A stretch of 9,572 nt of DNA. Origin: Pseudomonadota bacterium (GTDB lineage Bacteria > Pseudomonadota > Gammaproteobacteria > SZUA-229). The stretch covers positions 1-9,572 of the forward strand of contig JAUPMA010000197.1 of NCBI GenBank assembly GCA_030836935.1, written 5' to 3'. Positions 1-6,958 of this stretch are shown one piece after another. Each line of letters opens with the position of its first letter. The stretch's first letter is position 1. Made by a program: the position numbers and the translations under genes. The notes below the pieces were generated by a model that saw only the letters and a program-made list of their open reading frames with translations, made no database searches and had not been told where the DNA came from.

Positions 1-428
1 AGTCGGCCAGCATCGGTTTGAATATCCAGTTGCCCAAGGAACAGAAACCCAATCCCTATCAGGACATTGCACTCAACTTCCGTCATTTTTTTTCGCGCAA
101 GGTCATGTTTGTCAAATATGCCTCGGCCTATGTGGTCTGCCCCGGCGGTTTTGGCACACTGGATGAAATGGCTGAAATGCTCACCCTGGTGCAAACCGGC
201 AAGACCCGGCACATCCCCATTATTCTGGTTAACCGCGATTTCTGGCAGCCGCTGCTTGCCTGGTTTGAAAATACGCTGGTGCATCAGGGCATGATCAATG
301 CCGCAGATTTGCATCTGTTCAAGCTGGTGGATGAACCGGAAGAAGTCGTGAAGGCAATTTTTTCATTTTATGAACACCGCACCCTTTCGCCCTCGGCAGA
401 AGAGCAGGAAATTCTGCTGCGCCTGTAG
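1..428 (+). CDS. LOG family protein (nucleotide 5'-monophosphate phosphoribohydrolase), 5'-truncated by window edge
   Basis: The reading frame is open from the first complete codon (position 3) to TAG at 426-428; the true start lies upstream of the window. About 141 C-terminal residues are visible. The family signature PGGFGTLDE is encoded at 141-167 and an Arg-Lys pair (FFSRK) at 96-101; in LOG proteins the Arg-Lys pair and the PGGxGTxxE loop bind the phosphoribosyl group and supply the catalytic Glu. The segment SIGLNIQLPKEQ at the left edge, followed by N-P-Y, also matches the family core. LOG enzymes split nucleoside monophosphates (in plants cytokinin ribotides) into base and ribose 5-phosphate in the cytoplasm. 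Substrate here is unknown. The TRAP permease gene follows after 27 nt on the same strand, so co-transcription is likely. Family assignment is firm; which LOG subtype it is cannot be decided from the fragment. Confidence 0.9.
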   Translation, partial: SASIGLNIQLPKEQKPNPYQDIALNFRHFFSRKVMFVKYASAYVVCPGGFGTLDEMAEMLTLVQTGKTRHIPIILVNRDFWQPLLAWFENTLVHQGMINAADLHLFKLVDEPEEVVKAIFSFYEHRTLSPSAEEQEILLRL

Positions 429-444
429 CCGTGGCTTCGGTTAC
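425..444 (+). other. Small inverted repeat across the LOG stop codon
   Basis: GTAGCCG (425-431) can pair with CGGTTAC (438-444) through seven pairs including one G-U, around a six-base loop. It covers the LOG stop codon and ends 11 nt before the next ATG. No T-run follows, so it is not a convincing terminator. It could affect translation of the downstream permease gene, which lacks a clear ribosome binding site, or may be chance. Confidence 0.3.
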
Positions 445-455
445 CATGCGCAACC

Positions 456-1058
456 ATGTTGTCACGCCTCGCCCACCGCATTGAATACATTATCGACCTG
501 ACTGGCCGCTGTGTTTCCTGGCTCAGTCTGGCCATGGTATTGCTCACCGGTCTGGTGGTGGTGTTGCGTTATGTTTTTGATCTGGGCTGGATCGCCATGC
601 AGGATGCCATCAGCGCCCTGCATGGCGTGCTGTTTCTGGTCGCCGCCAGCTACACGCTGAAATACGATGAACACGTGCGCGTGGATATTGTGTACCAGAA
701 ACTCGGCGCGCGCGGCCGCGCCTGGGTGGATCTGCTGGGCAGCCTGTTCATTCTGCTGCCGGTGTGCGGTTTCATTTTCTGGATCAGCTGGGTTTATGTC
801 CTGGAAAGCTGGCGCATTTTTGAATCCTCGTCCGAAACCGGCGGCCTGCCGGGTGTGTATCTGCTCAAATCCTTTATTCTGCTGATGCCCGTATTGCTGG
901 TGCTGCAGGGCCTGGCGATGATTCTGAAAAATCTGGCGCTGCTAGGCAGCAGAACGCACGACGACAGACACGACGGCCACACGCACAGGCCGGAATCCTA
1001 CATGCGCATTCCCGCCGCCATTCATCGCGACGAACCTGATGAGGAGAACAGGAACTGA
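456..1058 (+). CDS. TRAP transporter small permease subunit (DctQ-type)
   Basis: A 200-residue integral membrane protein with four predicted helices at about residues 18-40, 52-68, 92-116 and 137-162, the family topology. The HVRVDIVY motif (73-80) between helices 2 and 3 is a DctQ hallmark. The ESSSETGGLP stretch (124-132) before helix 4 is typical of the subfamily pairing with TakP-like receptors. DctQ subunits support the large permease in tripartite ATP-independent uptake driven by a Na+ gradient, in the inner membrane. The ATG at 456 gives a normal N terminus but has no evident Shine-Dalgarno sequence, so translation may depend on the upstream LOG gene. The stop overlaps the next start by one base. 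The C-terminal ~36 residues form an unusual hydrophilic His/Asp-rich tail. Substrate cannot be read from this subunit. Confidence 0.93.
   Translation: MLSRLAHRIEYIIDLTGRCVSWLSLAMVLLTGLVVVLRYVFDLGWIAMQDAISALHGVLFLVAASYTLKYDEHVRVDIVYQKLGARGRAWVDLLGSLFILLPVCGFIFWISWVYVLESWRIFESSSETGGLPGVYLLKSFILLMPVLLVLQGLAMILKNLALLGSRTHDDRHDGHTHRPESYMRIPAAIHRDEPDEENRN
1041..1053 (+). promoter_or_regulatory. Ribosome binding site of the large permease gene
   Basis: GAGGAG at 1041-1046 and a second AGGA at 1050-1053 lie inside the end of the small permease gene, 11 and 4 nt before the ATG at 1058. With the TGATG stop/start overlap this supports translational coupling of the two membrane subunits. Confidence 0.7.
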
Positions 1059-2434
1059 TGGAATACCTGTCACTCTGGCTGTTTGCCGCCGTTTTTATTC
1101 TGTTGCTGTCAGGTTACCCGGTAGCGTTTGTGCTTGCCGGTACGGCGCTGCTGTTTGCCGCCGGCGGCAGTTTGTCCGGCGTGTTCGATGGCGCCTTTCT
1201 CGAAGCCCTGCCCAATCGTTTATACGGCATCATGATGAACGTCACGCTGATTGCAGTGCCGCTGTTTGTGTTCATGGGCGTAATGCTGGAACGCTCGCGC
1301 ATTGCCGAAAACCTGCTCGAAACCATGGCCAAGCTGTTTGGCCCGATGCGTGGCGGCATCGGCATTTCGGTGATGCTGGTCGGCACGCTGCTCGCCGCCA
1401 GCACCGGCATTGTCGGCGCCACCGTGGTCACCATGGGACTGCTGTCATTGCCAACCATGCTCAAGCGCGGTTATGACCCGCACATTGCCTGCGGCACCAT
1501 CTGCGCATCCGGCACACTGGGGCAAATCATTCCGCCTTCCATCATTCTGATTTTGCTGGCCGATGTGTTATCCGCCGCCTACCAGCAGGCACAGCTCGAC
1601 CAGGGAATTTTCAGCCCGGAAACCATTTCGGTCGGCGATCTGTTTGTCGGCGCCATTATTCCCGGCCTGCTGCTGGTACTGCTCTTCATTATTTATCTTG
1701 GATTTGTCGCCTGGCTGAAACCCGCTGCCATGCCCGCCATTCCCGATGCCGACCGTGGCCACCGCCGCGAACTCTGGCTTGGCGTTTTGCAGGAACTGAT
1801 ACCGCCGCTGCTGCTGATACTGCTGGTGCTGGGTTCGATTATCGGCGGCATTGCCACACCTACTGAAGCAGCGGCTGTTGGCGCCATGGGTTCCATGGTT
1901 CTTGCCATCAGCCGGCGCCGTTTCAATCTGGCCGTGCTGCGCGAAGTAATGCAAACCACCACCCGCGTCAGCAGCATGGTGTTCATGATCCTGATTGGCG
2001 CCGCCATATTCTCGCTGGTGTTTCGCGGTTTTGCCGGCGACGATCTGGTGCATGAATTATTGAGTTCACTGCCGGGAGGAAAATACACCGCCCTGCTGGT
2101 GGTGATGCTGGTAATGTTTTTGCTCGGCTTCGTTCTCGACTTCATCGAGATTGTGTTTGTCGTGGTGCCCATTGTCGGCCCGGTGCTATTAGCCATGGAC
2201 ATAGACCCGGTCTGGCTGGGCATATTGATGGCCATTAACCTGCAAACTTCGTTTCTCACGCCGCCATTCGGTTTTGCGCTGTTTTATTTGCGCGGTGTTG
2301 CACCCGCGCACATCACCACCATGCACATTTACAAGGGTGTGGTGCCCTTCATTCTGCTACAGCTGCTGGCACTGGGACTGATTGTAATCTGGCCGCAACT
2401 GGCAACCTGGTTGCCGGAATTGCTGGCCAGCTGA
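1058..2434 (+). CDS. TRAP transporter large permease subunit (DctM-type)
   Basis: A 458-residue, very hydrophobic protein, somewhat longer than the ~425-residue DctM average. Family motifs are in order: STGIVGATVVTMGLLSLP (115-132), ASGTLGQIIPPSI (150-162), GIATPTEAAAVGA (264-276) and NLQTSFLTPPFGFALFYLRG (394-413). The GxxTPTEA and TSFLTPP loops belong to the substrate/Na+ core of the elevator domain in this family. An insert around residues 172-195 (AAYQQAQLDQG and following) is, from memory, typical of permeases working with TakP/mannitol-chloroaromatic-type receptors. It forms the translocation channel in the inner membrane with the small subunit encoded just upstream (1-nt overlap, strong RBS). 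Its periplasmic receptor is probably the binding protein at 2447-3523, encoded convergently on the other strand. Start ATG is well supported. Substrate is inferred only from the receptor. Confidence 0.96.
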   Translation: MEYLSLWLFAAVFILLLSGYPVAFVLAGTALLFAAGGSLSGVFDGAFLEALPNRLYGIMMNVTLIAVPLFVFMGVMLERSRIAENLLETMAKLFGPMRGGIGISVMLVGTLLAASTGIVGATVVTMGLLSLPTMLKRGYDPHIACGTICASGTLGQIIPPSIILILLADVLSAAYQQAQLDQGIFSPETISVGDLFVGAIIPGLLLVLLFIIYLGFVAWLKPAAMPAIPDADRGHRRELWLGVLQELIPPLLLILLVLGSIIGGIATPTEAAAVGAMGSMVLAISRRRFNLAVLREVMQTTTRVSSMVFMILIGAAIFSLVFRGFAGDDLVHELLSSLPGGKYTALLVVMLVMFLLGFVLDFIEIVFVVVPIVGPVLLAMDIDPVWLGILMAINLQTSFLTPPFGFALFYLRGVAPAHITTMHIYKGVVPFILLQLLALGLIVIWPQLATWLPELLAS

Positions 2435-2446
2435 CAAACACAGCAT

Positions 2447-3523
2447 TCATCGCACCTGCAAATAGGCCAGCTCGGAAATGGCTGACCATTTTTTTACCTG
2501 TCTGGTAAAAGCATCCAGCGACTGGTAAATTTTTTTCGACTGCGCATCCTTGTTCGCCAGTTCAGTCACCACATCGTGAGACAGCTGTTTCATTTTCTCC
2601 AGCACCGCATCCGGCAACCGGCGCACATCCACCTTGTGTTTGCTGACCAGCGTATCCAGCGCGGCATGATTGCGCGCCGCATATTCCGTCACCATGTCTT
2701 CATTCACCACGCGGCAGGCATTCAGCACAATACTTTGCAAATCCTTGTCGAGCGCAGCAAAAGCCTTTTGATTGATCAGCGCCTCGAGCGTGGTGCCCGG
2801 CTCGTGCCAGCCGGGGTAATAGTAATATTTCGCCGCCTTGTACAAACCAAACGCCAGATCGTTATAGGGGCCAACCCATTCCGTAGCATCAATGGCGCCG
2901 GTTTTTAATGCGGTGAACAATTCACCGCCAGGCAGATTTACCGGCGTACCGCCCGCGCGCGCCAGCACTTCGCCACCCAGACCGGGAATGCGCATTTTCA
3001 ATCCCTTGAGATCATTCACCGTGCTGATTTCGCGATTGAACCAGCCAGCCATCTGCACGCCGGTATTTCCCGCTGCAGCGGGTATTACACCAAACGGCTT
3101 GTATGCTTCGGTCCATAATTCCAGACCGCCGCCGTGATACAGCCAGGCTGTCATTTCGGTGGCCGTCAGACCAAACGGCACACAGGAAAAAAACTGGAAA
3201 TTTTCATTCTTGCCTTTCCAGTAATAGGCAGAGCCATGACCCATCTGCGCCGTACCGCGCGACACCGCATCAAATACTTCCAGTGCCGGCACAATTTCAC
3301 CCGCGCCATACACCTTTACCTGCAAGCGGCCGGCTGACATTTCTCCAATCAGTGCCGCCAGTTTGTTGGCGCCGGTTCCCAGGCCGGGAAAATTCATCGG
3401 CCAGGTAGTAACCATTTTCCATTTGATTTCTGATTTGGCCTGCACCACTGGCGCAGTAACCATTGCTGCACCGGCAACCACTGTTGATGCGCCGGCCGAT
3501 TTGATGAAGTCGCGTCTTTTCAT
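2447..3523 (-). CDS. TRAP transporter periplasmic substrate-binding protein, TakP/DctP family
   Basis: A 358-residue extracytoplasmic receptor. The N terminus KRRDFIK, followed by a weakly hydrophobic Ala/Val-rich stretch and VQA (27-29), looks like a Tat signal with cleavage near residue 29. Conserved blocks are GEIVPALEVFDAVSRG (75-90), NTGVQMAGWF (153-162), LKGLKMRIPGLGGEVL (172-187), GAIDATEWVGPYND (209-222) and YYYYPGWHEP (233-242). Arg178 is in the position of the TRAP-receptor arginine that salt-bridges substrate carboxylates. Gln157 and Glu215-Trp216 match positions that bind metal and ligand in 2-oxoacid receptors such as TakP; this assignment is from memory. A 2-oxoacid or similar organic acid is therefore the likely cargo, but related receptors take other carboxylates. 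The ATG overlaps the stop of the GGDEF-EAL gene (ATGA). The permeases lie convergently 12 nt beyond the stop. The family is certain; the ligand is inferred. Confidence 0.95.
   Translation of the reverse strand: MKRRDFIKSAGASTVVAGAAMVTAPVVQAKSEIKWKMVTTWPMNFPGLGTGANKLAALIGEMSAGRLQVKVYGAGEIVPALEVFDAVSRGTAQMGHGSAYYWKGKNENFQFFSCVPFGLTATEMTAWLYHGGGLELWTEAYKPFGVIPAAAGNTGVQMAGWFNREISTVNDLKGLKMRIPGLGGEVLARAGGTPVNLPGGELFTALKTGAIDATEWVGPYNDLAFGLYKAAKYYYYPGWHEPGTTLEALINQKAFAALDKDLQSIVLNACRVVNEDMVTEYAARNHAALDTLVSKHKVDVRRLPDAVLEKMKQLSHDVVTELANKDAQSKKIYQSLDAFTRQVKKWSAISELAYLQVR
3520..3523 (-). promoter_or_regulatory. ATGA stop/start overlap coupling the GGDEF-EAL and TRAP receptor genes
   Basis: On the minus strand the start ATG of the receptor gene (3523-3521) shares bases with the TGA stop (3522-3520) of the signalling gene. 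Only a weak purine-rich stretch (GAAAGA) precedes the start, so re-initiation by ribosomes finishing the upstream gene is plausible. A separate promoter inside the upstream gene cannot be excluded. Confidence 0.75.
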
Positions 3524-6500
3524 AATTGTCTTTCACTCTCTGTCAAATCAAATTCGTTTACAAAATCCTGCACCCTGTCTGCAGCCAGCGGCTGGCTGAA
3601 ATAATAACCCTGCATGTGAGCGCATCCCAATTCACGCAAATTGTTGTACTCAGCCAGTGTTTCCACCCCTTCTGCCACCACCTGCATGTTCAGTTTCCAG
3701 GCCAGTGCCAGCACGCCATCGAGCATGCGCCGGGTTTCGGTGTTGCCGCCGCAGGTAGCTGTAAATGCGCGATCGATTTTAATGACATTCAACGGGCATT
3801 GGAGCAGACATGACAGCGAAGCATTGCCGCTGCCGAAATCATCAATGGCTATTCTGAAACCGTTTTTCAGCAGCGCGTCCAGAATATTTTTTTGCTCGGT
3901 GCTGCTGACGATGAATTTCTGCTCATTAAAATCAAGCATGATATCCGCTGGCAATAAATCATGTTTTTCACATTGCTCAAGCAGATATTTTTCCAGATCA
4001 TCCGCAATTTGCGCCGGTGACAAATTGATAACCAGATAATCCAGCGTAACACCCTGCCGACGCCAGCGGCCAAAATCCGCGCAGGCTTTTTCAATAACCT
4101 GATTGCCAATGGCGCTGATAAAACCGGAATGCTCTGCATTGGGCAAAAACCGCTGCGGCATCAACAGGCCCGCCGGCGTTTGCCAGCGCACCAGCGCCTC
4201 GATTGCCTCAACCCGGTTTTCGCCAACCGAAATTTGCGGCAGATACAGCACCACAAATTCGTGGTTCTTCAACGCATGATGCAAATTCTGGTCGGTTTGC
4301 AGCCATTGCCAGGCCGTGTCATTCATGTGCTGTGAATGCAGGTGGAAACTGTTGCCAGTAATCTGTTGCGCCACACGCAAGGCCAGGGTGGCCTTTTCCA
4401 GCAGATCTTCCTCATCAATACCATCTTCCGGTGACACGCTGATGCCGATGGAAATTTCCAGCGCTATCACCGCACCTTCAATCTGGTATTCCTCGCCCAG
4501 GGTAGAAAGAATTTTCTGCGCCACAATGCCGGTCTGCTGAACATCAGCCAGATCCTCGAGCAGAACAGCAAAATCATCTTTCTCGAAATGGGCAACCGTA
4601 TCACTTTCACGCACATTGAATTTCAGACGGCGCGCCATGGCTTTCAGAATCTGGTTGCCGGCATCACGGCCATAATTTTTGTTGCTGGACGAAAAATCGC
4701 GCACGTCTATCAGCAATACAGCCACCTGTTTGTTGCTGCGCTGACTGCGATCAATCGCCTGTTTCAGCTGCTTGACGAACAGCTGGCGATTGGGCAATCC
4801 GGTAAGGCTGGTGTAGAAACTTTCCTTGTCGCTCCTGTTCATATCGGCAACGGTAGACGACATCATGATGATGTGATTGATTATTTCATTCTGTTCATTG
4901 GTTACTATATTGATAGTGGTTTGCATGTTGCAGGTTTCACCACTTTTCAGCCGTTGCCAGATTTCCCCCTGCCATGATCCCTGTTGACCGATGGCATCAA
5001 GTACTTCACGGGAAATCAGTTTCTGGTCGCGGCCCGCCAGATAATTATCCGCATTGTTATTCAGCACTTCTGACAACTGGTAATCCGTCAAATCCGTGAA
5101 TGCCTGATTGATGGAAATGATCAGATTATTGCGATCTGTAATCATGACGGCATCTGTTGTGCAATCAAACATTTTTGAAGCCAGCAATAATTGATCTTCG
5201 GCGATACGGCTGTCCGTAACATCATGAATAATGGAATACAGCAGGGACTTGCCGTTGATTCCCATCACACCATCACGCACTTCAACAAAACGAACTTCGC
5301 CACTGGCCATGCGATGCGGACAGGTGTAATAACCCAGCTTCTGTTCTGTTGACTGCTGAATCAGGGCGAGAATTTTATCCCGCGATAAAATGTTGATGCG
5401 ATCCAGACTCATGCCCGGCATTTCGTCCTGGCTGTAACCGTAAAAACCGGCAGCCGCAAGATTAGCGGCTTCTATCCGGTAATTTTCAACATCAATTACC
5501 AGCTTGATAGCCTGATTGTTTTCAAACATCTGGCGATAGCGCTGTTCGCTGTTCTTTAATGCCAGTTCAGTCTGTTTGCGCTGGCTGATGTCGCGCAAAA
5601 CAAACTGGTACACCTGGTGCTCACCATAACTGACCTTGTGCGCATTGATTTCTACCTGCAAGGCACTGCCTTTGCGGTTGCGGATAACATGCTCGTAACT
5701 TGCGTGATTATAAATTTCGAGATTACCCAGCTGCTCGCTGATGTTGCGCTGTTCGCCGCCAGCTTCCAGTTCAAGCAATGTCAATTTCATTAAATCATCA
5801 CGGCAATAGCCAAGCATGCGAACAGCCACTTCGTTGGCATCCAGAATCCGCAGGGTCTTGATATCCACAACCAGAATGGCATCACTGGCATGCTCAAACA
5901 GCGAACGGTATTTTACTTCCGATCCAATCAGTGCTTCCGTGGAACGGCGAAGTTCGGTTACGTCATGCAGCAGCATGTGCAGATAATGGCGGCCATCAAT
6001 CATTATGTCTTGCGCAAATCCCGAAACATCCACTTCAACCTTGTCGCGCGTATACAGTTTCGCCTCGAATTCGCCGCTGCCGGTTTCCAGCAGATGCGCC
6101 ACGGTCAATACAAATTTCTCGCCGTTTTCTTCCGGCAAATGCGCATTGAAACGCATGGATGAAAACTCGTGCGAGGTATATCCAAGCAAACCATTCATGG
6201 CGCAATTGAAGGAAAACGGTTTGAGATTCTGCGCATCCATCACCAGCACGGGATAGGGCAATTTATCAAACAGGTTCTGGTAACGCTGCTCCAGCTCGGC
6301 ATTGAGATTCCTGAATGTTTTCAGGACCGTAATGTTACGGCAATAACCTACAATACCCAGCAGCCGTCCCTTGCGATCACGCACCGGCATTTTTTTACAT
6401 GACCAGGTCTCCACTCCATGCCCGGTATTTTTTTGCGTTTCCCAGATGATTGTTTCATTGTTTTGCAGGATTTTTTTATCTTCAATTTCAATTTTGTGCG

Positions 6501-6909
6501 CCAGCAGGGCGTTGAATAACTGAAAATCCCGGCACCCCAGCACATCCTTTCCATCAAGATCAAGCAGCTGTTTTGCGGTCTGGTTCATCAGCCGGTAATA
6601 ACCATGTCTATCCTTGAAAAAAAGACCATCCGCTTCTTCAGCCAGAATGTTGTTATAAATCCCGAGCCGGAAAGTTTCATTGTCGGCTTTCAGCTCGGTA
6701 TAGCCCAGCACCAGCCTGGCCAGCGCATAAACTCCCGCTGCAACAACAAGAATCATCATGCCGCTGATAAAGGCGTACATGACATTGGCATCGCCTGGTA
6801 CCACATATAAATCCACCAGGTTCTCACCGAAAAACAGCCACAGCAATCCGCCGAAAAATGCGATGCTTGTTATGGAAAGATAAAAGTAATACTGGCGGAT
6901 TTTCATCAT
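3520..6909 (-). CDS. Membrane-anchored multi-PAS protein with degenerate GGDEF and EAL domains
   Basis: An 1129-residue inner-membrane protein of c-di-GMP signalling type. Two helices (about 8-28 and 45-70) flank a loop of only ~15 residues, so there is no periplasmic sensor domain. About five cytoplasmic PAS/PAC units follow, at roughly 85-195, 205-320, 330-445, 453-568 and 573-690; several end in PAC-like (H/R)D(V/I)(T/S) segments. The GGDEF domain (~697-855) starts with SLTGLPNR, but the signature reads EKDDF (776-780) and the GTP-site Asp of the AGD motif is Asn752, so cyclase activity is unlikely. The inhibitory-site RESD (767-770) is kept. The EAL domain (~868-1120) keeps EAL 904-906, Asn962, Asp1023-Asp1024, Lys1044, Glu1080 and Gln1100. 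The loop-4 Glu is Asp993 and the YQP motif is YLP (889-891). It may be a weak or regulated phosphodiesterase, or a receptor. The start is ATGATG at 6909-6904 with a poor RBS. It lies 49 nt after uvrD and overlaps the receptor gene. Confidence 0.93.
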   Translation of the reverse strand: MMKIRQYYFYLSITSIAFFGGLLWLFFGENLVDLYVVPGDANVMYAFISGMMILVVAAGVYALARLVLGYTELKADNETFRLGIYNNILAEEADGLFFKDRHGYYRLMNQTAKQLLDLDGKDVLGCRDFQLFNALLAHKIEIEDKKILQNNETIIWETQKNTGHGVETWSCKKMPVRDRKGRLLGIVGYCRNITVLKTFRNLNAELEQRYQNLFDKLPYPVLVMDAQNLKPFSFNCAMNGLLGYTSHEFSSMRFNAHLPEENGEKFVLTVAHLLETGSGEFEAKLYTRDKVEVDVSGFAQDIMIDGRHYLHMLLHDVTELRRSTEALIGSEVKYRSLFEHASDAILVVDIKTLRILDANEVAVRMLGYCRDDLMKLTLLELEAGGEQRNISEQLGNLEIYNHASYEHVIRNRKGSALQVEINAHKVSYGEHQVYQFVLRDISQRKQTELALKNSEQRYRQMFENNQAIKLVIDVENYRIEAANLAAAGFYGYSQDEMPGMSLDRINILSRDKILALIQQSTEQKLGYYTCPHRMASGEVRFVEVRDGVMGINGKSLLYSIIHDVTDSRIAEDQLLLASKMFDCTTDAVMITDRNNLIISINQAFTDLTDYQLSEVLNNNADNYLAGRDQKLISREVLDAIGQQGSWQGEIWQRLKSGETCNMQTTINIVTNEQNEIINHIIMMSSTVADMNRSDKESFYTSLTGLPNRQLFVKQLKQAIDRSQRSNKQVAVLLIDVRDFSSSNKNYGRDAGNQILKAMARRLKFNVRESDTVAHFEKDDFAVLLEDLADVQQTGIVAQKILSTLGEEYQIEGAVIALEISIGISVSPEDGIDEEDLLEKATLALRVAQQITGNSFHLHSQHMNDTAWQWLQTDQNLHHALKNHEFVVLYLPQISVGENRVEAIEALVRWQTPAGLLMPQRFLPNAEHSGFISAIGNQVIEKACADFGRWRRQGVTLDYLVINLSPAQIADDLEKYLLEQCEKHDLLPADIMLDFNEQKFIVSSTEQKNILDALLKNGFRIAIDDFGSGNASLSCLLQCPLNVIKIDRAFTATCGGNTETRRMLDGVLALAWKLNMQVVAEGVETLAEYNNLRELGCAHMQGYYFSQPLAADRVQDFVNEFDLTESERQL

Positions 6910-6958
6910 AGGAAATTTCAGGAATCAGAATGGTAATGAAGACAAACCATTTCCAGAC

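Noticed and set aside
1568..2259. Long minus-strand frames opposite the large TRAP permease gene
   Set aside because: Low-complexity Gln/His/Asn- or Ser/Thr-rich translations typical of antisense frames over a hydrophobic gene; the sense frame carries all TRAP motifs.
2422..2471. GCTGGCC (2422-2428) pairing with GGCCAGC (2465-2471) as a shared terminator for the convergent genes
   Set aside because: The loop is 36 nt, there is no T-run on either strand, and the sequence is constrained by coding on both sides; GCTGGCCAGC at 2422-2431 is a self-palindrome that explains the match.
6910..6958. Terminator or promoter between uvrD and the GGDEF-EAL gene
   Set aside because: AATGG...CCATT forms only a 5-bp stem without a T-run, GAAATTTC at 6912-6919 is a short palindrome, and no convincing -35/-10 pair was found. 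Read-through from uvrD is the simpler view.
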